Positions 44,601 through 56,627 of a stretch of 64,000 bases of DNA are shown here, one piece after another (the stretch's first letter is position 1; every line of letters begins with the position of its first letter). The stretch is from Taxillus chinensis. Its lineage: Eukaryota > Streptophyta > Magnoliopsida > Santalales > Loranthaceae. The position numbers were made by a program, and so were the translations under genes. Location: the NCBI GenBank assembly GCA_023512835.1, contig CM042090.1:54175365-54239364 (forward strand), given 5' to 3'. The notes under the pieces are model-generated. The model made no database searches. It was not told the DNA's origin and saw nothing but the letters and a program-made list of their open reading frames with translations.

Positions 44601-45900
44601 ATGCCACCGAGGAGAGTGACACGTGCGTCCGGGGCGATGGCTGATGAGTCATCTGCCCATGAGGGTCCGGGTGCGGGGCCATCCGTTGGGGGGGCATGCG
44701 TTGTTACCGGCACGGCTACAAGAAGGCATCCGGCTGGAGGTACGAGAGCTACGGGAGGGACTCCGGCAGGACGTTCGGGAGGAGGTGCGCCGTGAGATGG
44801 CGGCACAGCGGTGGTGCCACCACCACCACCACCAGGGGAGAGCTGCCTCGTGAGCATGAGAGTTCGCTGGGTGGTGTACCGACCCGTGCGAGAGGATGAC
44901 GTGGTGACACGGTTCCGAAAGGAACAACCTCCGCGATTTAAGGGGGGGAGAAGACCCTGTGGTAGGCGAGCGGTGGTTGAGACAGATTGAGCATGTGTTC
45001 TCCTTTCTCCTGCCCAGGGAGGAGGATAAGGTGCGACCGCAATTCGGCAGCTGGAGGGGGATGCTTTGGAGTGGTGGACAAGTGTTGCGGGGAGCCGTGC
45101 GGTGCAACTCATGTTTTGGGAGGAATTCTTGCAACTCTTCCATGATGAGTTCTTCCCGAATCGGTGAGATGGCGGAAGAGGGAGGAATTTGGCAGCCTGA
45201 AGCAAGGATCAAAGACGGTGCCCGAGTATGAGCGGGAGTTCCGGAGCCCGAGTAGGTTTGCCCCCGAGACAGGGGCAAAGGAGGACCTGAAGGCCCACAA
45301 GTTCACTCTGGGACTTAGGCCAGCCCTTAGGGAGAGGGGGGGCGATTCTACGCTTGAGGACCTATGCCTGAGGCCGTGGAGACGGCCCGTATAGGCCGAG
45401 AGAGAGCCGGATGGTGGGAGGCAGGCCCATCAGGGTCGCCGGTTGCGAGTGGGCCTGATCGAGATGCAGGGTCCAAGAGGCTCAAGACGGAGGAGAGGGA
45501 TAGCGGTTCCTTCCGCAGCGGGGGACAGACATTGGTGAACCCAGGGAGGTCTAGTTTTGGCGGTGGCAACGGGCGGTCCAAAGAGGGGTCTCCCCCGGCG
45601 GTTGTTACCGTTGTGGGGAGCAAGGCCACTTGAGAAAGGAGTGTCCAAAGAGGGACTGGAAATGCCATAGATGTGGACGAGAGGGCCATCCGAGCCGGGT
45701 TTGCCGGAGTGGCAACAGGGGAGTTGGAGGCATGACATCCGGCAAGACAAGGAGTGATGCCGGTTTTCGTGCACCAGCGAGAGACCAGCTCGTCGGTGGC
45801 CGGCTAGTCGGGCGGGATCGAATCGGACCCGACCTCGGGGAGGCCGGAGCGGCAGCAGACCGAAGGCGGAGGCAGCCTTGGCGGGAAGCGCCAAGTGAGT
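44601..45900 (+). pseudogene. gag of element E
   Basis: ATG at 44601 gives MPPRRVTRASG, matching D. The same capsid sequence can be followed (WEEFLQLFHDEFFP, EREFRSPSRFAPE, HKFTLGLRPALRE), but the frame changes repeatedly: near 44690, 44815, 44945, 45040, 45160, 45340, 45420 and 45600. Most changes are single-base losses or gains, often in G runs. The zinc knuckles (CGEQGH-type, then CHRCGREGHPSRVC near 45665-45710) are better preserved than in D. The many shifts make it untranslatable as it stands. Confidence 0.82.
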
Positions 45901-47850
45901 GAGCCGACCGGTGGCACGGGCCAAGGGGAGGGTGTTTGCGGCTGGAGGCGACGTACCCAGGAGGAGGCCGAGCTACCACCCCCACTAGCCGAGGGTGGAG
46001 CAGGACCATCCGTGGTTAGGGGTACCCTCTTGATCTCCCGTACCTTAGCTTCGTTCTTTTCGATACGGGTGCATCATGTTCGTTTGTTCTTGAGCTTGTA
46101 ATAGACGGCTTGGGGTTAGCTTGTGTGGAAGCCGCAAGGCCCCTAGTTGTGGAGTCTCCAGGTAGGAGGCATGATTGAGGTACGGAGAGTGTGTCGTAAT
46201 CGTGTGTTAACCATAGGCGAGGTGGAGCCGAGTTTTGACTTGCATGTGATGCCTTTGAGAACGTTTGACCTGATCTTGGGTATGGATTGGCTTATGGCTT
46301 TCCAGGCCAAGATAGATTGTTATCGGCGGCGTGTGACCTTCGTGACACCTGGGGACCTCGTGCACCCTGCAGGGGGAGTGGGATTGTGAGGCGAGTCGGG
46401 CCGGGCCAGGTGTTGGACCGGTGGGGTGCCATTACCCACAGGTTAGCAGCCCTGACCTTTGCTGAGGAGGGTAAGGTGGAAAAGAGGGTGTGGCCCGCTG
46501 TTGTGGACCAATTTCAGGATGTTTTTCCTGAGCAGTTGAGGAGTTTGCCACCTAAGAGGAGTGTGGAGTTTACCATTGAGTTGGTGCCGGGAACGGGTCC
46601 GATTTCCCAAGTAGCATATCGTATGGGGCCAGCCAGCCGAGGGAGCCGCAAAGGCAAATCGAGGAGTTGGTGGGCCAAGGGTATATCGGACCGAGTACCT
46701 CACCTTGGGGTGCTCCGGTGCTCTTTGCTAAGAAGGCCGATGGCACGCTTCGTCTTTGCATCGACTACAGGAAGGCGAATTCGGTGATCGTGAAGAACAA
46801 GTACCCGTTGCCTCGGATAGATGACCTGTTTGACCAGTTGAGTGGGGCCCAGTGGTTTTCCAAAATAGATTTACGGTCGGGGTATCACCAGCTCAGGGTT
46901 AGGGAGGAGGACATCCCTAAGACGGCTTTTCGGTGCAGGTATGGGCATTATGAGTGGGTAGTGATGCCTTTCGGGCTCACTAATGCGCCAGCGTGTTCAT
47001 GCATTTGATGAACCAAGTCTTTGCCCCATACTTAGACTCGTTCGTGGTGGTGTTTATCGACGATATCTTGGTGTATTCCAAGACCGAGAAGGAACATGTG
47101 GAGCACTTGGCAACATGTTGCAAACCTTGAGGGACCAGCGATGTTTGCTAAGTTTAGCAAGTGTGAGTTTTGGCTGCAGGAGGTTCACTTTCTTGGCCAT
47201 GTGGTGTCACCGAGGGAGTTAGGGTGGACCCGGCCAAGATTGAGGCCGTGGCATCGTGGGCGAGGCCAACCAACGTTTTTGAGATCCGTAGTTTTCTTGG
47301 CTTAGCGGGGTACTATCGTCGTTTTGTCGAGGGGTTCTCCCGTTTGGCGGCTCCTATGACGGCATTGACTAGGAAAGGAGTGAAATTTGAGTGGACAGAA
47401 CAAGTGCCGGCGGGCGTTTGAGACTCTCAAAAACCGTTTGACCACCGCACCTGTGTTGAGGTTGCCTAGGGAGGATATTCCGTATGAGGTATACTATGAT
47501 GCGTCCAGGGTTGGTTTGGGGTGTGTGCTTATGCGGGAGCACGGTGTGGTAGCTTATGGGTCGAGACAGTGAAGCCTCATGAGCAGGAATTATCCTACTC
47601 ATGACCTTGAGTTAGTCTGTCATCATCTTCGCCCTGAAGAGTTGGCAGCACTACCTCTTGGGGGGAAAAGTTTGTGGTGTTCTCAGATCACAAGAGCCTT
47701 CAAGTACATCTTTACTCGAAGGACTTGAATTTGAGGCAAAGGAGATGGGTGGAGTATTTGCGACCTTTGATTTTACTCTTGCCTATACCCCGGGCAAGGG
47801 TAATGTTGTGGCCGATGCATTGAGCAGAAAAGGGAAAGCCGAGGTGGCCG
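45901..47850 (+). pseudogene. Protease, RT and RNase H of element E
   Basis: Protease: DTGAS-type active site, encoded at about 46058-46072 in a shifted frame, then [68 protein letters not shown], the catalytic FIDD (about 47056-47067) and [19 protein letters not shown]. RNase [15 protein letters not shown], then TPGKGNVVADALSRK. At least six frame changes (about 46385, 46640, 46995, 47115, 47205 and 47400) and later ones interrupt it. Motif order is complete, so this is a decayed or badly resolved copy of a full pol. Confidence 0.85.
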
Positions 47851-47979
47851 TGAGAGAGTGGAAGCCGATGGAGCGGTTAGCGACGTTGCGGTACCTTGTT
47901 GTTCGTGATGGTGGGACAGTCCTGAGTCCTTTGGTGGTAGTGCCTGAGTTGTACCAGCGCGTCCGGGAGGAACAACTGG

Positions 47980-49383
47980 GTGACATTGAGTGCGAGGTTC
48001 TCCGTGCCCGTATTGAGGCCGGGGAGCTATCCGGGGGACTGGACGGAGGGTCCTGAGCATGAGTTGTCATTTCAGGGGCGGTTGGTAGTGGCTTCTTCCC
48101 TCAGGGATGAGGTGATGAGGGCGTTTCACCAATCTAGAGTTGCTGTGCATCCAGGGGGTACGAAGATGTACCATGCGCTTCGCGGACATTTTTGGTGGCC
48201 TGGGATGAAACGCGATGTAGCTGCCTTTGTTTCGCGGTGCCTCACGTGTCAGCAGGTGAAGGCTGAGCATCAGCGGCCGGCGGGCATGTTATAGCCCTTG
48301 CCCATAGCAGAGTGGAAGTGGGACTATATAGCGATGGATTTTGTGACTGGTCTTCCACCCACCACTGGGAGGAAGGATATGATTTGGGTGATTGTGGATC
48401 GACTCACAAAGTCGGCCCATTTCCTGGCTGTTCGCGAGCGGGACTCTATTGGGACCTTGAGTCAGCTGTACATGAACGAGATTGTGAGACTGCATGGAGT
48501 ACCATCATCGGTTGTCTCAGACCGGGATTCAAGGTTCACTTCCCGTTTTTGGGCAGGTTTGCAGGAGGCTATGGGGACCAAGCTTCACTTGAGTACAGCC
48601 TTTCACCCTGAGACTGACGGCCAGACAGAGAGGACGAATCAGACTTTGGAGGACATGTTACGGGCCTGTGTGTTAGATTTCGGGGGTTCGTGGGCAACTC
48701 ACCTTCCTTTGGTGGAGTTTGCCTACAACAACGATTATCAGGCATCCATTGGGATGGCTCCTTTTGAGGCGTTGTACGGACGGCCGTGTCGGTCACCTTT
48801 GTGTTGGACCGAGGTGGGGGAGACAGCTCTCTTGGGGCCACGTTGGTTCAAGAGGCTACCGAGAAGGTCAAGTTGATTCGTCGGCGTTTGTTGTCGGCTC
48901 GAGTCGGCGAAATCTTATGCAGATCAGCGGCGACGACCTTTGGAGTTTTCGGTTGGTGATCATGTGTTCCTTCGTGTTTCCCCACGTCGTGGACATCGAC
49001 GGTTTGGGCGAGGTTCCAAGCTATCTCCGCGGTTTATTGGTCCTTTTGAGATTCTGGATCGTGTAGGGCCTGTAGCCTACCGGTTAGCGTTACCACCGCG
49101 GCTGAGTCGAGTGCACAATGTGTTTCACGTGTCCCAGTTGAGGAAGTATCACCCTGACCCCACTCATGTGCTCGATTGGGGGACATTAGACATTGAGGAT
49201 GACATGTCCGTTGTTGAGGCCCCTATCCGTATCCTAGATCGGCGAGAGAAGCTTTTGCGTGGCCGTGCTATTCCTTTGGTTCGCGTGCTGTGGCAGCACC
49301 GTGGCATTGAGGAGGAGACATGGGAACGTGAGTCCGTGATGCGTGAACAGTACCCAGACTTGTTCGAGGACGAACAATCTTAA
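47980..49383 (+). pseudogene. Integrase with chromodomain-like tail, element E
   Basis: The zinc-binding region (HQSRVAVHPGGTKMYH, CLTCQQVKAEHQRP), core (Asp in [10 protein letters not shown], Asp in [10 protein letters not shown], Glu in [11 protein letters not shown]) and C-terminal GPFEILDRVGPVAYRL are all present. The tail RVLWQHRGIEEETWERESVM is the type-II chromodomain found in Tekay/Del chromoviruses, thought to guide insertion into heterochromatin. A TAG at 48292-48294 and frame changes near 48035, 48845 and 48900 break it. The closing motif FEDEQS ends at 49383. Confidence 0.87.
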
Positions 49384-49705
49384 GCGTGGGAGGTGGCTGT
49401 TGGCCAAGGGTGTGATGTGTTTTGTGTTTTCCTTGTATTAGTTGTGTACGATTTGGTGTATTTGTATTGTCTTTTAAAGACATGTGTTCTTATTTGAGAT
49501 ATTTGAGATGTGTATTCATGACATGCGGACATGTGTTATATGCATTATGGTGGTACTGTTACGTGCTGTTATGTTGTGTGTGGTGTATGACCCATTTGGG
49601 TGTTGTGGCTCGCCATGTGGCAAATGGGTAGCTTGTGTTTGTTTTCCTCGTATGTCATTTTATGTCATTTCTTTTCGAGGACGAAAAGTCTTAAGGGGGA
49701 GAGGA
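49384..49705 (+). other. 3' UTR and polypurine tract of element E
   Basis: TTCGAGGACGAA-AATCTTAAG at the pol stop is repeated as TTCGAGGACGAAAAGTCTTAAG at 49674-49695. The tract AAGGGGGAGAGGA (49693-49705) then abuts the 3' LTR. Confidence 0.8.
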
Positions 49706-51460
49706 TGTAAGGACCCGTACCTTGAGTTAGTCAGTTTTGCCTCCTGAGTAGAGTTTTTCTAGATTTTGACCTAGTAAATGGACTCCAATGAATTCACGTG
49801 CAAAAGGAAAGATGCTTAGAATGATGTCCTCTATCTACCACAGAAGTTTCAAGCCAAATGGACATGTATGTGAGGTGCACGTGATATGGGTCCAATTCAC
49901 CTGCAAGTGTGGTTGTCTTCTAAATGATGCAAGGAGGCTAGGGGTGAAGTTTGAGAGCATTTGGAGTTGCACGTGAATTGGGGAATTCACGTGCAAATTG
50001 GCGTGCAGGCATATTTTTGCATGGTTCCCTTGGTTTTGACATTCTAAGGAACTTTCTCCAAAGGACCATGTTGAAATTCTGAGTATTTTGGCCTATATGG
50101 GTGCGGAAAGGTGCTAACTTGTGTGATCAAAACTACGTCGTTTTGATCCTGGGTTTCACTTAATCAAAACTACGTCGTTTTGATAGTGGGAGGCCTATAT
50201 AAGGATGAGGAGACTCCTTGTTCTAGGGTTAGGGGTTTTTCGGCCATTGCGGCCGTCGTGGAGAGAGAGAGAGCTAGAGAGAGGGAAAGGGGGAGAACTG
50301 GCTGGTTCTTTGCCTGGAGCATCTTGCGTGGGGAGGACGGCATCTAACGCGGGAGCAAGGAGGATCTTCTTTAAGGTAGGGATTCTGTTTTCTTATACCT
50401 GATCCGGGGTTAGGCCCTGTGGTGAAGTACCCGTTGGATATTGTCCTTGTTATCATACTATTTATATGTAAATTCATATAGGTGTGATCTCCTATATGAA
50501 TGTTGGCCTTCAATGGCGTTGTTTGGATATATGTATATATGCCTGCCAAGTGTTTGACATAATGCCTGTGAGGCTGTGCATGTTATGTGTTTGAGGTAAT
50601 GCCTGTGAGGCTGTGCATGTTATGTGTTTGAAATTATGCCTGTGAAGCTGTGCATATTATGTGTGAGATTATATCTGTGTGGCTGGGTTTATGAGCTGGT
50701 GAATATATGCATGCTAAGTGTTCGATGTTATTCTGTGTGACTAAGCATACTAAGTGTTTGATGTTATGCCTGTATGGCCATGTGTGCTGCGTGTTTGCTT
50801 GTACACCCGGTGGCTGTGGAAGCCCGGGACTGTTTTGTGGAACCCGGTGGCTGTGGAAGCCCGGGACTGTTTTGTGGAACCCGGTGGCTGTGGAAGCCCG
50901 GGACTGTTTTGTGGAACCCGGTGGCTATGGAAGCCCGGGACTATTCTTGAAACCCGGTGGCTGTGGAAGCCCGGGAGTGTTTATGTACCAGCCCATGTAT
51001 GATTGTGTTTGCTGTTATAGCTTGTAACTATATCTGGTGGAATGATTGTATCACGACACAGCACTTGTACACAAGGCATGTAGATATTAGGTGCATGGGA
51101 TGGGTTGGGGAGACATGATCCCTACGAGTCGTGGTTGCTCACCCCTCCTACCATGTTGTTTTCTTTACAGGAACCTACAGGCGTTAGGTGGGACCCCAAG
51201 GTGGAAGACCTTATTTATTTAATTGTTTATGTTATTATGGGAACTGATGTAACCCCAATGGGGATGGATTGAAAAGAAGACTTTGTATTAAAGACTGATT
51301 TGGTTTGTGGACTACTTGATGGACTTTATTTTTGTTGAATGTGTTGTGAATGTTTAAAATGTTTAGTTCTTGGTTTGTATCCTAACCCCTTTGCCCTCCG
51401 TGTGGGTAAAAAGGGGAGTCACGTACCGGTTTCCTCGGGTTGGAAATCCGGGGCGTGACA
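49706..51460 (+). repeat. 3' LTR of element E
   Basis: As the 5' LTR, with five rather than four CCCGGTGGCTGTGGAAGCC units (50811-50975). It carries a perfect 11-4-11 inverted repeat at 49969-49994. Confidence 0.9.
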
Positions 51461-51487
51461 CCCAGTGAGTGAGCCGACTAGTGGCAC

Positions 51488-53149
51488 TGTAAGGACCCGT
51501 ACCTCGAGTTAGTCACAGTTTTGCCTTCTGAGTAGTTTTTCTAGATTTTGACCTAGTGAATGGGCTCAAATGAATTCACGTGCAAAAGGAAAGATGCTTA
51601 GAATGATGTCCTCAATCTACCACAGTAGTTTCAGGCCAAACGGACGTGTATGTGAGGTGCACGTGATATGGGTCCATTTCACGTGCAAGTGTGGTTGTCT
51701 TCTACATGATGCAAGGAGGCTAGGGGTGAAGTTTGAGTGCATTTGGAGTGCATTTGGAGTTGCACGTGAATTGGGGAATTCACGTTCAAATTGGCGTGCA
51801 GCCATATTTTTGCATGGTTCCCTTGGTTTTGACATTCTAATGATCTTTCTCCAAAGTACCATGCTGAAATTCTGAGTATTTTGGCCTATATGGGTGCGGC
51901 AAGATGCTAACTTGTGTGATCAAAACTACGTCGTTTTGATGCTGGGATTCACTTAATCAAAACTACGTCGTTTTGATGTTGTGTTGTCTATATAAGGAGG
52001 AGAAGCCCCTCTATTTTAGGGTTAGGGTTGTTGCTCCACCAGCCATCGCAGAGAGAGAGAGAGAGAGGGAAGGAGAGCGTTTGGTGGCTGCCGGAGCGTC
52101 TTGCGTGGGTGGTCGGCATCTTGCGTGGAAGCGGGAGCAGGAGAACACACAAGGTAGGGGTTCTGTTCTTCCTAAATCCTCCTCTGTCCTAGGGTTCTAG
52201 GGCAGATTATGGAGTTAAACCTGTTTATATATATATGTAATCCATATAGGTGTGATCTCCTATATGGATGTTGGCCTTCGATGGCGATTTTGGTGTGTTT
52301 CTGGTGTTCGTGTGATGCATGAAAAGTGTTCGATAAAATGCCTGTGTGACATGCCAGTTACATGTTTGAGAAAATGCCTGTGCGGCTGGGTTTATGAGCC
52401 TGTGAATTTATATACACCAATTGTTTGGTTTTATACCTGTGAGGCTTTGCATGCTAAGTGTTCGATGTTATGTCTGTGTGACTAAGTGTGGCTATGTGTG
52501 CTGTGTTCTTGGAACCCGGTGGCTGTGGAAGCCCGGGACTGTTCTTGGAACCCGGTGGCTGTGGAAGCCCGGGACTGTTCTTGGAACCCGGTGGCTGTGG
52601 AAGCCCGGGACTGTTCTTGGAACCCGGTGGCTATGGAAGCCCGGGAGTGTTTATGTACCAGCCCGTGTATGATTATATTTGCTGCTATAGCCTGTAATTA
52701 TATCTGGTGGAATAATTGTATCACGACACAGCACTTGTACACAAGGCATATAGATATTAGCTGCATGGGATGGGTTGGGGAGACATGATCCCTACTGAGC
52801 TGTTGTTGCTCACCCCTCCTACCATGTTGTTTTCTTTACAGGAACCTACAGGCGTTAGGTGGGAACACCAAGGTGGAAGTCCTCCTTGTGGCTTGCTCAT
52901 TATTATTTCGAGTTATGCTGCTTTTCTTTATGTAACTTTGTAACCCCAGTGGGGAGATATTGTAATGTGGAGTTCAATGTAATAAAAGTGTGTTTTGAAC
53001 GTATTTGCTATGTTTGGACTCAATAAATATAAGATTGTTCTCTGAATATAAAGTGTGAGGTGTATGTTGTATTCTAACCCCTCTATCCAACTTGGGTAAA
53101 GGGAGGGTCACGTTTCGGTCTCCTCGGGTTGGAAATCCGGGGCGTGACA
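51488..53149 (+). mobile_element. Solo LTR F (Tekay-like) in D gag-pro
   Basis: TGTAAGGACCC to GGGGCGTGACA with perfect 5-bp duplications GGCAC (51483-51487, 53150-53154). Same U3 boxes as E; four 36-bp CCCGGTGGCTGTGGAAGCC units (52513-52650). It lies 28 bp from the right end of E. Confidence 0.92.
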
Positions 53150-53154
53150 GGCAC

Positions 53155-54576
53155 GGGCCAAGGGAGGGTGTTTGCACTGAATGCGACACCCCAGGAGGAG
53201 GCTGAGCTACCACCTTCGCCGGCAGAGGAGGGAGTAGGACCATCGGTGGTTAGAGGTACTCTTTTGATCTCCCGGATGCTTGGTTTTGTTCTTTTCGATA
53301 CGGGTGCATCGCGTTCTTTTATTGCTGAGCTTATAGTTGAGGGCTTGGGGTTAACGTGTGTCGAGGCGGAGTGGCCCTTGGTTGTAGAGTCTCCGGTGGG
53401 AGGTATGATTGAGGTGCGACACGTTTGCCGCGATTGTGTGTTAACCATGGGTGATGTGGAACTGAGCTTCGACTTGCATGTGATGCCTTTGCGTACTTTT
53501 GACCTGATCTTGGGTATGGATTGGCTTATGGCTTTCCAAGCCAAGATAGACTGTTACCGGCAGCGTGTATCCTTCGTGTCACCCGTAGGAATCTCTTGTA
53601 CCCTGCAAGGGGAGTGGGATCGTGAGGCGAGTCGAGCCGGGCTAGTGTTCGACCAGTGGGGTGCCATTACCCACAGGTTGGCAGCCTTGACCTTTGCTAA
53701 GGAGGAGAAGGTGGAAAAGAGGGTGTGGCCCGCTATTGTGGACCAATTTCAGGATGTTTTTCCTGAAGAGTTGAGGAGTTTGCCACCTAAGAGGAGTGTG
53801 GAGTTCACCATTGAGTTGGTGCCGGGGACGAGTCCGATTTCCCAAGTAGCATATCGTATGGGGCCAGCCGAGCTGAGGGAGCTGCAGAGGCAAATCGAGG
53901 AGTTGGGGGACCAGGGGTATATCAGGCCGAGTACCTCACCCTGGGGTGCTCCGGTGCTCTTTGCTAAGAAGGCAGATGGCACGCTTCATCTCTGCATCGA
54001 TTATAGGAAGCTGAATTCAGTGACTGTGAAGAACAAGTATCCGTTGCCTCGTATAGATGACCTGTTTGACCAATTAAGTGGGGCCCAGTGGTTTTCCAAA
54101 ATAGATTTACAATCGGGGTATCACCCGGCTCGGGGGTTAGGGAGGAGGACATCCCTAAGACGGCTGTTCGGTGCAGGTATGGGCATTATGAGTGGGTAGT
54201 GATGCCCTTCGGGCTCACTAATGCGCCAGCGGTGTTCATGCATTTGATGAACCAGGTCTTTGCTCCATACTTGGATTTGTTTGTGGTGGTGTTTATTGAT
54301 GATATCTTGGTGTATTCCAAGACCGAGAGGGAGCATGTGGAGCATTTGGCAACAGTGTTGCAAACCTTGAGGGACCAGCAGCTGTTTGCTAAGTTTAGCA
54401 AGTGTGAGTTTGGGATGCAAGAGGTTCACTTTCTTGGCCATGTGGTGTCAGCTGAGGGAGTTAGGGTGGACCCAGCCAAGATTGAGGCTGTGGCATCGTG
54501 GGCGAGGCCAACCAACGTTTTTGAGATTCGTAGTTTTCTTGGATTGGCAGGCTATTACCGTCGTTTTGTAGAGTGA
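53155..54576 (+). pseudogene. Protease and RT of element D
   Basis: From 53155 the D frame resumes with a Pro/Glu-rich linker. Protease: [12 protein letters not shown] (about 53294-53330) and [71 protein letters not shown], the catalytic FIDD (about 54293-54304) and [15 protein letters not shown] small insertion near 54125 shifts the frame, which continues from 54088. TGA at 54574-54576 replaces the Gly of VEGFS. Only those two defects occur in about 1.4 kb, far fewer than in E. Confidence 0.87.
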
Positions 54577-55082
54577 TTCTCCCATTTGGCAGCTCCTATG
54601 ATGGCGTTGACTCGGAAGGGAGTGAAGTTTGAGTGGACGGACAAGTGCCAGCAGGCGTTTGAGACTCTCAAGACCGTTTGACCACTACACCGGTGTTGAG
54701 GTTGCCTCGGGAGGATATCCCATATGAGGTATATTGTGATGCGTCCAGGGTTGGATTGGGGTGTGTGCTTATGCAGGAGCACAATGTTGTAGCTTATGGG
54801 TCGAGGCAGTTGAAGCCTCATGAGCAGAATTACGCTACCCATGATCTTGAGTTGGCGGCTGTCATCTTCGCCCTGAAGAGTTGGCAGCACTACCTCTTGG
54901 GGGGAAAAGTTTGTGGTGTTCTCGGATCACAAGAGCCTTCGATACATCTTTACTCAGAAGGACTTGAATTTGAGGCAGAGGAGATGGGTGGAGTATTTGC
55001 AGACCTTTGACTTTACTCTTGCCTATACCCCGGGCAAGGGTAATGTTGTGGCTGACGCGTTAGCAGAAAAGGGAAAGCTGAG
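54577..55082 (+). pseudogene. RNase H of element D
   Basis: [50 protein letters not shown] and, in another frame, TPGKGNVVADA are the RNase H signature. Breaks lie at about 54675 (one base lost), 54900 (extra G in a G run) and 55060 (one base lost). The catalytic Asp-Glu-Asp order can still be followed. Confidence 0.82.
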
Positions 55083-56627
55083 GTGGCCGTGAGAGAGTGG
55101 AAGCTGATGGAGCAGTTGGCGATGTTGCAGCTGCAGCCTGTTGTTCGTAATAGTGGGACAGTCCTAAGTCCTTTGGTGGTTGTGCCTGAGTTGTACCAGC
55201 GCGTCCGGGAGGGACAGTTGGGTGACATTGAGTGTGAGGTTCTCCGTGCCCGTATTGAGGTTGGTGAGCTATCGGAGGACTGGACAGAAGGTCCTGAGCA
55301 TGAGTTGTCTTTTCAAGGGCGATTGGTAGTAGCTTCTTCTCTCAGGGATGAGGTGATGAGGGAGTTTCACCAGTCTAGAGTTGCTATGCATCCAGGGGGT
55401 ACGAAGATGTACCATGCACTTCGGAGGCATTTTTGGTGGCCTGGGATGAAACGCGATGTGGCTGCCTTTGTTTTGCGGTGCCTCACGTGTCAGCAGGTGA
55501 AGGCTGAGCATCAGCGGCCGGCGGGCATGTTACAGCCCTTGCCCATCACGGAGTGGAAGTGGGACCACATAGCGATGGATTTTGTGACTGGTCTTCCACC
55601 CACCACAGGGAGGAAAGATATGATTTGGGTGATTGTGGATCGACTCACAAAGTCGGCCCATTTCCTGGCTGTTCGCGAGCGGGACTCTATTGGGACCTTG
55701 AGTCATCTATACATGAACGAGATTGTGAGACTACATGGAGTACCATCCTTGGTTGTCTCTGACCGGGATTCGAGGTTCACTTCCCGTTTTTGGGTAGGTT
55801 TGCAGGAGGCTATGGGGACCAAACTTCACTTGAGTACAGCCTTTCACCCTGAGACTGACGGCCAGACAGAGAGGACGAATCAGACCTTGGAGGACATGTT
55901 GCGGGCCTGTGTGTTAGATTTTGGGGGTTCGTGGGCGACTCACCTTGCTTTGGTGGAGTTTGCCTACAACAACAGTTATCAGGCATCCATTGGGATGGCT
56001 CCTTTTGAGGCATTGTATGGGCGGCCGTGTCGATCACCTTTGTGTTGGACCGAGGTGGGGGAGACAGCTCTCTTGGGACCAAAGTTGGTTCAAGAGGCTA
56101 CCGAGAAGGTTAAGTTGATTCGTCAGCGTTTGTTATCAGCTCAGAGTCGGCAGAAATCTTATGCGGATCAGCGGCGGCGACCTTTGGAGTTTTCTGTTGG
56201 TGATCATGTGTTTCTTCGTGTTTCCCCACGTCATGGACATCGACGGTTTGGGCGAGGTTCCAAGCTATCTCCGCGGTTTATTGGTCCTTTTGAGATTCTG
56301 GATCGTGTGGGGCCTGTGGCCTACCGGTTAGCGTTACCACCGCGGCTGAGTCTAGTGCACAATGTATTCCACGTGTCCCAGTTGCGGAAGTATCACCCTG
56401 ACCCCACTCATGTGATCGATTGGGGGACATTAGACATTGAGGATGACATGTCCGTTGTTGAGGCCCCTATCCGTATCCTAGATCGGCGAGAGAAGCTTTT
56501 GCGTGGTCGTGCTATTGCTTTAATTCGCGTGCTGTGGCAGCACCGTGGCATTGAGGAGGAGACATGGGAACGTGAGTCCGTGATGCGTGAGCAGCACCCA
56601 GAATTGTTCGAGGACGAACAATCTTAA
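55083..56627 (+). CDS. Integrase with chromodomain-like tail, element D (open frame)
   Basis: One continuous 514-codon frame. The zinc-binding region is HQSRVAMHPGGTKMYH to CLTCQQVKAEHQRP (residues about 98-155). The core Asp is in [10 protein letters not shown], the second Asp in [10 protein letters not shown] and the Glu in [31 protein letters not shown] marks the C-terminal binding region. The end RVLWQHRGIEEETWERESVM to FEDEQS is a group-II chromodomain-like tail. It was part of a larger Gag-Pol polyprotein whose upstream parts are broken, so independent expression is doubtful despite the open frame. Confidence 0.88.
   Translation: MAVREWKLMEQLAMLQLQPVVRNSGTVLSPLVVVPELYQRVREGQLGDIECEVLRARIEVGELSEDWTEGPEHELSFQGRLVVASSLRDEVMREFHQSRVAMHPGGTKMYHALRRHFWWPGMKRDVAAFVLRCLTCQQVKAEHQRPAGMLQPLPITEWKWDHIAMDFVTGLPPTTGRKDMIWVIVDRLTKSAHFLAVRERDSIGTLSHLYMNEIVRLHGVPSLVVSDRDSRFTSRFWVGLQEAMGTKLHLSTAFHPETDGQTERTNQTLEDMLRACVLDFGGSWATHLALVEFAYNNSYQASIGMAPFEALYGRPCRSPLCWTEVGETALLGPKLVQEATEKVKLIRQRLLSAQSRQKSYADQRRRPLEFSVGDHVFLRVSPRHGHRRFGRGSKLSPRFIGPFEILDRVGPVAYRLALPPRLSLVHNVFHVSQLRKYHPDPTHVIDWGTLDIEDDMSVVEAPIRILDRREKLLRGRAIALIRVLWQHRGIEEETWERESVMREQHPELFEDEQS

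Larger units (their letters stand above)
42457..51460 (+). mobile_element. Element E: complete Tekay-like chromovirus nested in D gag
   Basis: Two LTRs (42457-44169, 49706-51460), primer site, gag to chromodomain, polypurine tract, and perfect 5-bp duplications CCCAG (42452-42456, 51461-51465). The LTRs are very similar to each other, differing in scattered bases, short indels and one tandem unit. The coding region has many one-base indels. Confidence 0.92.
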
